From positions 1 to 16,784 of the forward strand of contig JAAYFB010000127.1 in assembly GCA_012728465.1 (NCBI GenBank): 16,784 bases of DNA, written 5' to 3'. Made by a program: the position numbers and the translations under genes. Shown one piece after another: positions 1 to 8,000 of this stretch. The notes under the pieces were generated by a model that had not been told where the DNA came from, made no database searches, and saw only the letters and a list, made by a program, of their open reading frames with translations. This stretch comes from Proteiniphilum sp. (GTDB taxonomy: Bacteria; Bacteroidota; Bacteroidia; Bacteroidales; Dysgonomonadaceae). The stretch's first letter is position 1; each line of letters starts with the position of its first letter.

Positions 1-1
1 G

Positions 2-1042
2 GCAATACCTGACGCAACGGTGATGGGACAAGATAGCATTGTTACCAACTTTGTTGATAGCATCTTCAACGAACTTACAAGTGGAAAGTCATTTGCGGAA
101 GTTGCAAATAGCCTTAACCCACAAGCAAATGGTGGTGATATTGGTTGGGCACGTGAAATTGACCTTTTCTCTGCGGGAGCAGACTTAGTGAAGGCAGCAT
201 TTAGTGCACCAATTGGCGAACCTTTCAAAATTAAATTGCCAGGTCAGCAAATGATTTTACAAGTAGAGGAAAGAACTGCACCAGTAACTAAGTACAAGTT
301 GGCTACTATAAGCATCCCCGTGTTAGTTAGCGAAAAGACCTCAAATAATATAGATAATGAGCTGAACCAGCTTGTTAGCGAGCCTAATATTGGCAAAAAC
401 TTTAGCGAATTAGCTTCGGAAAAAGGATATTTTGTAATGCCTAACACTTCGGTATCTGCAAATGACTTCTCATTAATGAATATTCCTAACTCTCGTCAAG
501 TGGTTACATGGGCAGTTAACGAAAAGAAAATGGGCACAGTGAAAAAGTTTGATCTATCTAACACTAGAATTATCGCTAGAGTAGATCAAGTATATCCTGC
601 TGGAACTGCACCACTTTCGGAGCTTGAGTCAACAATCAAAAGCAGATTGATTAATGAAAAAAAGGCAGAAACAATCATCGCAGATTTATCAGCTAAAAAC
701 ATATCATCTCTAGACGCATTTGCTAATGAGATGGATGCCGTTGTAGATACAGTTAAGTTTGTTAACTTCACAACCCAAAATATAAGTGGACTTGGCTTTG
801 AACCAACAATCAATGCGGTTGCAGGATATGCGCCAGAGAACGCTATCGTTGGTCCAGTAAAAGGAAATATGGGTGTTTACGTTCTTTCGGTTACAAACAG
901 AACTAAGAACGACGATGAGTACGATGCAACAGCGCAAAAGAACATTATGCAATCAAATAATGCATATATGCTGCAAATGCAATCATTCGCTACTCTGAAA
1001 GAAAAACTGAAAGTAGAAGATAACAGATATGTATTCTTCTAA
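2..1042 (+). CDS. PpiD/SurA-like peptidyl-prolyl cis-trans isomerase, 3' part (5' end outside window)
   Basis: The reading frame is open from the first bases, with no stop upstream of the in-frame GTG/ATG near position 20, so this is the C-terminal part of a longer protein. The beginning carries the hallmark of a parvulin (PPIC-type) rotamase: a GGDIGWAREIDLF stretch (about 131-170), then an 'AAFSAPIGEPF' segment and a substrate-loop-like 'ILQVEERTAP'. The remaining ~250 residues resemble a second, degenerate parvulin-like region and the helical tail of PpiD-type proteins. Bacteroidetes homologues are roughly 700 residues with one N-terminal membrane anchor and a periplasmic chaperone/foldase body; that anchor would lie outside the window. 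Known family role: folding of secreted and outer-membrane proteins. The gene ends in TAA and is followed 29 bp later by a strong hairpin terminator. PpiD versus SurA cannot be settled from this half. Confidence 0.85.
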   Translation, partial: AIPDATVMGQDSIVTNFVDSIFNELTSGKSFAEVANSLNPQANGGDIGWAREIDLFSAGADLVKAAFSAPIGEPFKIKLPGQQMILQVEERTAPVTKYKLATISIPVLVSEKTSNNIDNELNQLVSEPNIGKNFSELASEKGYFVMPNTSVSANDFSLMNIPNSRQVVTWAVNEKKMGTVKKFDLSNTRIIARVDQVYPAGTAPLSELESTIKSRLINEKKAETIIADLSAKNISSLDAFANEMDAVVDTVKFVNFTTQNISGLGFEPTINAVAGYAPENAIVGPVKGNMGVYVLSVTNRTKNDDEYDATAQKNIMQSNNAYMLQMQSFATLKEKLKVEDNRYVFF

Positions 1043-1071
1043 ATAAGATAATAAAGTAGCTATTATATATT

Positions 1072-1108
1072 AAAAGAGCGAAGTGTGTGTCACTTCGCTC
1101 TTTTCGTA
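1072..1108. terminator. Bidirectional intrinsic terminator between convergent ppiD-like gene and ppk1
   Basis: A perfect 14-bp stem (1072-1085 pairing with 1091-1104) encloses a 5-nt TGTGT loop. The outer stem bases are AAAA on the left and TTTT on the right, so either strand gives a GC-containing hairpin ending in a short U run. It lies in the 97-bp gap between two convergent stop codons (1042 and 1140), as expected for a terminator serving both genes. Confidence 0.88.
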
Positions 1109-1139
1109 TTTAAAGACTAATGTTGACTACAGAACTACG

Positions 1140-3224
1140 CTATTGTTTTATACCCCTCAAATACTCGTAGGTGTCTCGTTGTGATCTAACTAAATTAACA
1201 TCATCAGTAAGCCCATCACGTTTAAATACATTATTCAAATATTCGTCAACCCACACAGCACTTACATTGTCGGCTAACTGAATTTTTAATATGTCAATAA
1301 TCTCTCGCTTTATTTGAGCATCAAAGATAGGAAATGCCACCTCGATACGCCTATGCAAATTACGTGACATCCAATCGGCAGAAGTCAAGTATAAATTCTC
1401 CTCACCCATATTGTAGAAATACCAAATTCGACTATGCTCCAAGTACGAATCCACTATGCGTGTTATTCTAATGTTCTTGCTGAACTCTTGATTAGGTATC
1501 AAACAGCATATGCCTCTAATGATTAAATCTATCTCAACACCTGCTTCGCTTGCGCGATACAGTGAATTTATCATCGATTTATCTTCTAAGCTATTAAGTT
1601 TTATAACAATGCGCCCTTTACCCCCATTTTGCACATGATTAATCTCACGGTCTATCATTGCATTAATTTCTGGAATCATATTAAATTGTGCAACTAATAA
1701 ATGTTGGAACACCTTGCTTTGCCCCTTACCTTCCAAAATATTGAACACCTCATCTATCTCCACAATAATGTCTCTGTTAGACGTAAGTAGTCCTTTATCC
1801 GAATATATTCTAGCCGTTTTCTCATTAAAATTACCTGTGCCTAAATAAGCATACCCTTTTATTGGTTCGTCAGGGTCATTGCTACGCTTACGTATATAAG
1901 CCAACTTTGCATGAACTTTGAGTCCTGGCAAGCTATAAATAATCTTTACCCCCGCCTGCTGCATAAGCTCTGATGATAGGTAGTTATTCTCTTCATCGAA
2001 GCGAGCTTTTAGCTCCACAAATACGGTCACTTTCTTGCCATTTTTTGCTGCGCTAATAAGACTATTGATAACGGCTGAATTTTCCGCCACGCGATATTGA
2101 GTAACTTTAATTTCTAAAACCTTAGGATCAAAAGCGGCTTGCATCAAAAAGCGAAGTAAATAATCAAACGACTGATATGGAAAATGCAACAAAATATCTT
2201 GCTTACGCAAAACACTCAAGATAGAATTGTTTTTCTCAAATTCTGGAACTCTGAGTGGCTTTGGTAAGTTTTGCGTAAGACTATCTCCAACAGGATTGGG
2301 CAAACTTATCAAATCAGATAGATTGAGATATTTATTTCCACTCAACAGTTCTTCGTCCTCTATATCATACACTTCTTGCAAGTATTCCAGAAAATAATCA
2401 GGCATATCCTTGTCATACTGAAATCGGGTTACTGCCCCTATTTTTCTTCGTCTCACATTATTTAGTATTCGCTCTGCAATGTCAGTCTGCTCAACATTCT
2501 CAACAGAAAAATCGGCATCTCTAGATATTTTAATGCTGTAGCATTCTATGATTTCATAACCGGGAAAAATACTCTTTAAATTGGCTTTAATTACATCATC
2601 TATAAACATTATGTAATGCTTGCCATCGATGCTTGGGAGCATCACAAAGCGTGGCAACTGATTTTGAGGTATCTTCATCAAAGCATAAGTAGTCTCGTCT
2701 TTGGAGTTCGAAGTCTTATTGTTTCGTTTTCGCTTAAGGCTGATAGCTTGATATATCCTATTGTCTTGTATAAATGAGTGAATATGCCCTTTCTGAATAA
2801 TCATTGGTTGCAGAAAGGGAAAGACCTCTTCATTAAAAAATTTCTCAATATATGCTTTATGATAATCATTTACTTTCTCCGTTTGATACAATATTATATT
2901 CTCTTTTTTTAGAGTTGGCAATATCATTTCATTGAAGATATGAAAATATTCTTTTTCTTGTTTCGTCACCTCAGTATTTATCTCCATGAGAGTTTCGAGT
3001 GCTTTATCAATTGATTTGTCCTTCTTTATGCTCTTTAGTATCGAACTGTGGTATCCCGAAACTCTTACTTTATAAAACTCCTCTAAGTTTGAAGAGTATA
3101 TTGACAGAAACTTAATACGCTCATAAATAGGCAACGAGGCATCTTTAGCCTCAAGCAGCACTCTATAATTAAATGAGAGCCAGCTAATGTCACGTTTGAA
3201 GTATTTGTATGTCATTTTCTCCAT
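1140..3224 (-). CDS. ppk1: Polyphosphate kinase 1
   Basis: PPK1 reversibly transfers the terminal phosphate of ATP to polyphosphate. The 694-residue product has the usual family length and domain order. The N-terminal domain opens with 'RDISWLSFNYRVLLEAKD' (11-28), followed by the head domain and two phospholipase-D-like C-terminal domains. Visible active-site features are TQYR (R378), KARFDEENN (R408), the phosphorylated histidine in LKVHAKLAY (H438), the GTGNFNE motif (462-468), the second conserved histidine in LEHSR (H597), and SADWMSRN (615-622). These line up with E. coli R375, R405, H435 and H592. M4 is a possible alternative start; I kept M1, as nothing decides between them. It is divergent from the phosphoesterase gene, with 76 bp between, and shares a terminator with the convergent gene to its left. 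All key residues are present, so it should be active. Confidence 0.97.
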   Translation of the reverse strand: MEKMTYKYFKRDISWLSFNYRVLLEAKDASLPIYERIKFLSIYSSNLEEFYKVRVSGYHSSILKSIKKDKSIDKALETLMEINTEVTKQEKEYFHIFNEMILPTLKKENIILYQTEKVNDYHKAYIEKFFNEEVFPFLQPMIIQKGHIHSFIQDNRIYQAISLKRKRNNKTSNSKDETTYALMKIPQNQLPRFVMLPSIDGKHYIMFIDDVIKANLKSIFPGYEIIECYSIKISRDADFSVENVEQTDIAERILNNVRRRKIGAVTRFQYDKDMPDYFLEYLQEVYDIEDEELLSGNKYLNLSDLISLPNPVGDSLTQNLPKPLRVPEFEKNNSILSVLRKQDILLHFPYQSFDYLLRFLMQAAFDPKVLEIKVTQYRVAENSAVINSLISAAKNGKKVTVFVELKARFDEENNYLSSELMQQAGVKIIYSLPGLKVHAKLAYIRKRSNDPDEPIKGYAYLGTGNFNEKTARIYSDKGLLTSNRDIIVEIDEVFNILEGKGQSKVFQHLLVAQFNMIPEINAMIDREINHVQNGGKGRIVIKLNSLEDKSMINSLYRASEAGVEIDLIIRGICCLIPNQEFSKNIRITRIVDSYLEHSRIWYFYNMGEENLYLTSADWMSRNLHRRIEVAFPIFDAQIKREIIDILKIQLADNVSAVWVDEYLNNVFKRDGLTDDVNLVRSQRDTYEYLRGIKQ

Positions 3225-3273
3225 ATTAGATACTGTTAAATATGATCACTTATAGACTTAACAATAAAAATAA

Positions 3274-3281
3274 TAACTTTG
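3274..3281 (+). promoter_or_regulatory. Putative Bacteroidetes -7 element for the metallophosphoesterase gene
   Basis: TAACTTTG matches the phylum's TAnnTTTG consensus and ends 19 bp before the ATG at 3301. No TTG is seen at the expected -33 spacing, so support comes from the -7 box and position only. It overlaps a perfect 12-bp palindrome, TTGTTGCAACAA (3279-3290), which could be an operator in this divergent intergenic region. Confidence 0.4.
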
Positions 3282-3300
3282 TTGCAACAAAACAAAAAAA

Positions 3301-3792
3301 ATGAAAAGAATTGGACTACTTTCGGATACTCACAGTATGTGGGACGATAAATTTGAGAAATATTTCAGCGATTGCGATGAGATTTGGCATGCTGGCGATA
3401 TTGGTTCAATAGAACTTGCCGACAAGCTGGCTAGCTTAAAACCATTCAGAGCAGTATATGGAAATATTGACGACAACAACGTTCGCATTAGCTATCCCGA
3501 AACACTTCGCTTCGAACTGGAGGGCGTAGATGTCCTGATGACACACATAGGAGGATATCCAGGGAGATATAATCCCAAGATTAGAGAGCTATTGTATGCA
3601 AATCCACCAAAGCTATTCATTTGCGGACACTCGCACATATTGAAGGTTATGTATGATAAAAAAATTGGAACCCTTTGCATGAATCCAGGTGCTGCTGGTA
3701 ATCACGGCTTTCATCATGTTCGCACATTATTGAAGTTTACGCTAGAAAAAAGTAATATAAAGGACTTAGAGGTTATAGAAATAAAGAGATAA
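3301..3792 (+). CDS. YfcE/MJ0936-type metallophosphoesterase
   Basis: This is a small (163-residue) calcineurin-like phosphoesterase. The metal-ligand signature is complete and in order: SDTH (D9, H11), HAGD (D33), GNID (N55), MTHIGG (H82) and CGHSH (H110, H112), followed by the family's NPGAAG turn. Such proteins coordinate two divalent metals and hydrolyse phosphomonoesters or phosphodiesters; physiological substrates of this subfamily are largely unknown, so none is assigned. There is no signal peptide, so it should be cytosolic. The start at 3301 puts the catalytic SDTH at the usual distance from the N-terminus and follows an A-rich leader typical of Bacteroidetes. The gene is divergent from ppk1 and convergent with the LysE-type gene across the repeat array. 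Whether proximity to ppk1 reflects shared phosphate metabolism is only speculation. Confidence 0.93.
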   Translation: MKRIGLLSDTHSMWDDKFEKYFSDCDEIWHAGDIGSIELADKLASLKPFRAVYGNIDDNNVRISYPETLRFELEGVDVLMTHIGGYPGRYNPKIRELLYANPPKLFICGHSHILKVMYDKKIGTLCMNPGAAGNHGFHHVRTLLKFTLEKSNIKDLEVIEIKR

Positions 3793-3800
3793 AAGGAGCC

Positions 3801-3837
3801 TGTTCATTATTTTGAGCTTGAAATTCTGAACATTTTT
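3801..3837 (+). terminator. Probable intrinsic terminator of the metallophosphoesterase gene
   Basis: TGTTCA (3801-3806) pairs with TGAACA (3827-3832). Inside a symmetric 2x2 internal loop, ATTTT (3809-3813) pairs with GAAAT (3820-3824, one wobble). A run of five T follows (3833-3837). It lies 8 bp after the stop codon. The stem is AT-rich and interrupted, so confidence is moderate. Confidence 0.5.
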
Positions 3838-3904
3838 GATACTTAAAATCTTTTTGTCGTATCCAATCCAAATGTATTCAATCTAATTTAGAGATTTGAC
3901 GCAT

Positions 3905-4210
3905 TCAATCTTAACGGAATATACGTTTAGAAAAGTTTTTTAGCACTCTTTCTCTACAGAATGTATGTCTGAAAAGTTTTTTAGGCATCCAAGTCGTACG
4001 GAAAATAGGCTGAAAAACTTTTCAGAGCTACTTTCCGTACGGAAAAAGGGCTGAAAAACTTTTCAGAGTTACTTTCCGCACGGAAAGTAGGGCTAAAAAA
4101 CTTTTCAGAGTTACTTTCCGTACGGAAAGTAGGGTTAAAAAACTTTTCAGGGTTACTTTCCGCACGGAAAGTGGGCTGAAAAACTTTTCAGGAGGTTGCT
4201 TTTCGCATGA
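3905..4210. repeat. Tandem array of ~7 units of 41/42 bp, each with two distinct palindromes
   Basis: Most of the 485-bp gap between two convergent genes (3793-4277) is this array. Each unit has two elements. Box A is a 16-mer of the form CTGAAAAACTTTTCAG (7-bp arms, 2-nt centre), starting at 3928, 3969, 4010, 4051, 4093, 4135 and 4176, so spacings are 41, 41, 41, 42, 42 and 41. Box B is an 18-mer of the form ACTTTCCGTACGGAAAGT, at 4030, 4071, 4113 and 4155, with decayed versions near 3989 and 4198; the copy at 4113-4130 is a perfect palindrome. Central units are nearly identical and outer ones degenerate. A period of 41 is not a multiple of 3 and I see no reading frame through it, so it is non-coding. 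There are no unique spacers, so it is not CRISPR. It could be a protein-binding array, a hairpin-rich 3' region, or the remnant of a REP/MITE-like palindromic element. Confidence 0.93.
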
Positions 4211-4221
4211 AAAATATACTC

Positions 4222-4242
4222 TTCAACAATATATATATTGAA
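4222..4242. repeat. AT-rich palindrome at the LysE-gene side of the array
   Basis: CAATATATATATTG (4227-4240) is a perfect 14-bp palindrome lying between the decayed last repeat unit and the 3' end of the LysE-type gene. It has no adjoining U-run on the minus strand close enough for a classical terminator. It may contribute to 3'-end formation of the exporter transcript or simply be AT-rich sequence. Confidence 0.4.
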
Positions 4243-4277
4243 TAAAGTGCCTCACTAACAGCAACAAAGACATAAAG

Positions 4278-4898
4278 CTAGAATGAAGTAGTTACGCCTA
4301 TCAAACCTATTATAATTAAAATTGAACCTATAAGCTTGTTAAGCAAAATAAGACCCTTTCTATTAAAGTGTTTGCGCAGTCGAGATACCACAAGGCTTAA
4401 AGTAAACCACCACGACAATGCTCCTATAGCAATTGAGCCTAAAGATATTGCAATGCCTGTAACTCCAAGTTCGAGCGGATTGTAATGGAATCGTGCAAAT
4501 AAAGTGATAAACACTAAAAGAATTGCCACATTAGATAAGGTAAACAAAAATGAGGTTATAAAATCTTTAACATAACGAGTACCCTCGTTCTGAAAAGTAG
4601 GACTCCAACCTTTTAGAGGATTACTTCTAAAAACACGATAACCAAAAAACATAAGCACTATACTACCAAGAACTTGTAGCAAAATTTCATTTTTCGTAAA
4701 AAACTCATCTATTATGCTAATCCCCCCAAGCATTATCAGTGCATATATCAAATCAGACATCATAGCACCCAGCCCCGTAAAGAAGCCATGCCATCGACCT
4801 CTATTAAGAGTTCGCTGAACACACAATATACCTATGGGACCCATTGGAGCCGACACTAAGATGCCAATTATAAAACCTTTAACAATGAACTGAAGCAT
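4278..4898 (-). CDS. LysE/RhtB-family amino-acid exporter-like membrane protein
   Basis: The 206-residue product begins MLQFIVKGFIIGILVSAPMG and has about six hydrophobic spans (roughly 4-26, 36-60, 72-92, 112-134, 146-172 and 184-204). The 'SAPMGPIGILCVQRTLNRG' segment right after the first span corresponds to the PGP-type signature of LysE exporters. Family members move amino acids or derivatives out of the cytoplasm; the substrate here cannot be inferred. The frame is open to an ATG at 4956-4958 (226 residues), but I prefer the ATG at 4896-4898. The first span then starts at the N-terminus as is normal for the family, and a good promoter (TTG, 20 bp, TATCTTTG) lies at 4973-4943, which puts the upstream ATG ahead of the predicted RNA start. 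The gene is divergent from purL and convergent with the phosphoesterase across the repeat array. Confidence 0.85.
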   Translation of the reverse strand: MLQFIVKGFIIGILVSAPMGPIGILCVQRTLNRGRWHGFFTGLGAMMSDLIYALIMLGGISIIDEFFTKNEILLQVLGSIVLMFFGYRVFRSNPLKGWSPTFQNEGTRYVKDFITSFLFTLSNVAILLVFITLFARFHYNPLELGVTGIAISLGSIAIGALSWWFTLSLVVSRLRKHFNRKGLILLNKLIGSILIIIGLIGVTTSF

Positions 4899-4942
4899 GA
4901 TTTTTATTTCTCGGTTATAGAAATACCGAAGTTTCGAGTTTG

Positions 4943-4973
4943 CAAAGATACAAATCACAGTTCAATTGGACAA
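4943..4973 (-). promoter_or_regulatory. Bacteroidetes-type promoter for the LysE-family gene
   Basis: Read on the minus strand, TTG (4973-4971) is followed after 20 bp by TATCTTTG (4950-4943). This fits the -33 TTG / -7 TAnnTTTG arrangement of the phylum's primary sigma factor. Transcription would begin near 4936, giving a leader of about 38 nt before the ATG at 4898. It is the best two-part promoter match I found in the window. Confidence 0.6.
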
Positions 4974-5010
4974 AAAATGAATAAACTTCTACTAATCCAC
5001 TACTTTTGAT

Positions 5011-5018
5011 TAACTTTG
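5011..5018 (+). promoter_or_regulatory. Putative -7 element for purL
   Basis: TAACTTTG matches TAnnTTTG and lies 29 bp before the purL ATG at 5048. No TTG occurs at the expected -33 spacing. I see no convincing purine-riboswitch-like fold in the short leader. Confidence 0.42.
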
Positions 5019-5047
5019 CACGTCAATTTCATTAACTCATAATCCAT

Positions 5048-8000
5048 ATGATATTATTTTTCAGAACCCCGCAAAAAAGTTTAATAGCCGTTGAGACAAC
5101 CGTGTCATTATCTGACGAGTCTATTAATAAAATCAACTGGCTTTTGGGAGAAGCCGAAAAGCTAAATGATTCAGAAATTGAAGGGACATTTGTTGGACCT
5201 CGACGAGAAATGATTACTCCATGGAGTACAACAGCTGTTGAGATAACTCAAAACATGGGCATATGCGACATCACAAGGATTGAAGAATACTTCCCTGCAG
5301 ATGATAATACACCAGAATATGACCCAATGCTTCAAAGAGTTTATAAAGGATTAAATCAAGATATATTTGCAATTGAAGGCAAACCAGAGCCTATCAAACA
5401 TATCGATAGCATTGAAGAATATAACGAAAAAGAAGGTCTTGCACTTAGCGAAGAAGAAATTCAATACCTAAATGGCGTTAGTGCTAAGATGGGCAGAAAG
5501 CTCACTGATAGTGAAGTTTTCGGTTTTTCGCAAGTGAACTCAGAACACTGCCGTCACAAAATATTTAATGGTAAATTTATCATCGATGGCGTTGAGATGG
5601 AAAGCTCTCTTTTCCAGCTCATCAAAAAAACATCAGCCAATAATCCAAATAATTTAGTTTCGGCATATAAAGATAACGTTGCTTTCAACTCAGGCCCAAC
5701 TATCGAGCAGTTTGCTCCAGATAGTGGCGAGAAAGCTGACTTTTTCTCGACAAGAAATATTGAGAGCGTAATATCACTAAAGGCCGAAACACATAATTTC
5801 CCCACAACTGTTGAGCCTTTCAATGGTGCATCTACAGGAACTGGTGGTGAAATACGCGACAGACTAGCTGGAGGCAAAGCATCACTTCCACTTGCAGGAA
5901 CTGCGGTTTATATGACTTCATATCCACGTATGGAAGAGGGACGAGACTGGGAAAATGTATTACCAGCACGTCAATGGTTATACCAAACTCCAGAAGAAAT
6001 TCTAATTAAAGCATCAAATGGTGCTTCTGACTTTGGAAACAAATTTGGACAACCACTTATCACAGGTTCATTACTTACATTCGAACATCAAGAGAATTAC
6101 AAAAAGTTTGCTTTTGATAAAGTAATTATGCTTGCAGGAGGTATTGGTTTTGCAAACAAAGACAATGCAATAAAGGACAAACCACAAACAGGCGAAAAAG
6201 TGATTGTGATGGGTGGCGACAACTACCGCATCGGAATGGGTGGTGGTGCCGTATCATCAGTAAATACGGGTGAATACTCATCGGGCATTGAGCTAAATGC
6301 TGTTCAGCGTTCGAACCCCGAAATGCAGAAAAGGGTAGCCAATGTAATTAGATCATTATCTGAATCGGGAAATAACCCTATTGTATCCATCCATGACCAC
6401 GGAGCAGGAGGACATCTAAACTGTCTTTCTGAGCTTATCGAAGATACAGGCGGCATAATTCACCTAGATAAACTACCAAGTGGTGACCCTACCCTATCTG
6501 CACGTGAACTAGTAGGAAACGAAAGTCAAGAAAGAATGGGATTACTTGTAAAAGAGGAGGACCTAGAAAGAATAAGAATCATTGCAGAGCGTGAAAAAGC
6601 ACCACTATATGTAGTGGGCGAAACAACTTCTGATATGAAACTTATATTTCAAGAGGCAGATGGCAAAAGAGCTATTGACATGACTGTTGAAGACTTTTTT
6701 GACCACTCTCCAAAAACAGTGATGACTGATAATACAATAGAAGAATCATACACTGCGCCAGAATATAGCAAAGAAAATTTAGCAACATACATTGAGAATG
6801 TGCTCAAGCTAGACTCCGTAGCTTGTAAAGATTGGTTGACCAATAAAGTTGACAGATCTGTTACCGGCAAGGTAGCTCGCCAACAAACTCAAGGAGAGAT
6901 TCAATTACCGCTTAGCGACTGTGGTGCCATGGCACTAGACTACAGAGGATATGCAGGTATTGCCACATCAATTGGTCATGCCCCACAAGTGGCAATGATT
7001 GACCCAGCAGCTGGCTCTGTTATGGCTATATCGGAAGCACTTACAAACATCGTATTTGCCCCACTTGCAGAGGGATTAAAAAGTGTATCACTAAGTGCTA
7101 ACTGGATGTGGCCTGCTAAAAATGAAGGCGAAGATGCAAGACTTTACAAAGCTGTACAAGCTTGTTCTGATTTCGCTAGCGATTTAGGCATCAACATACC
7201 TACGGGGAAGGATTCACTATCGATGACTCAAAAATATGGTGACGACAAAGTATTTTCACCTGGAACAGTTATTATTTCTGCTGCTGGAGAGGTAAGCAAT
7301 ATAAGAAAAATAGTATCACCTACCCTAGCATATATCAAAGGTACATACCTCTACTATATAGACTTCTCATTTGACACTCTTAAACTAGGAGGATCATCGT
7401 TTGCTCAAACATTGGGTAAGTTGGGTGATGAAGCGCCAACAGTAAATGATACCGAATACTTCAAAAATGCATTTTCAGCAGTTCAAGAGCTTATCAATCG
7501 TGGATTAATTATTGCTGGACACGACATCTCTGAAGGAGGTTTGGTTACTACTCTACTTGAAATGTGTTTCTCAAATCCTCAAGGTGGAATTGATGCTCGC
7601 TTTAACAAAGTTCGTCACTCGGATATTATCAAAATATTGTTTGCTGAGAACCCAGGAGTTGTAGTACAAGTAAAACACCACCATTTGGTGGAAAAAATAC
7701 TTGACGATTATGGTGTTGGACATGCTATTATTGGTCGCCCAATTGAAGATAGAAAGCTCATCATATCTAAAGATGATTTCAAACAAGAGTTTGATGTTGA
7801 TCAACTACGTGATGTATGGTTCCGCACATCATATTTATTTGACAAAAAGCAAAGTGGAGTTGAGGCAGCTACTGCACGTTTTGAAAATTATAAAAAACAA
7901 CCACTACAGTTCGAAATACTAGATTCATTTACTGGCAAATTCGAAGATTTGGCACTTAATCCAGACAGAAAAGAACGTAGCGGACTAACAGCAGCTATAA

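Noticed and set aside
3225..3300. Minus-strand promoter for ppk1
   Set aside because: The best match is a 7-of-8 box, TATTTTTA (3272-3265), and no TTG lies at the correct spacing, so I did not annotate it.
3905..4210. CRISPR array
   Set aside because: The units are directly adjacent copies of the whole 41/42-bp sequence with no unique spacers, and no cas gene is present.
3905..4210. Insertion-sequence remnant with terminal inverted repeats
   Set aside because: No transposase fragment, target-site duplication or single pair of bounding inverted repeats is visible; the inverted symmetry is inside each unit. A MITE origin remains possible but is not shown.
5554..5877. A 107-residue minus-strand frame inside purL, and similar shorter ones elsewhere
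   Set aside because: All overlap strong coding regions with intact family motifs and have no features of their own.
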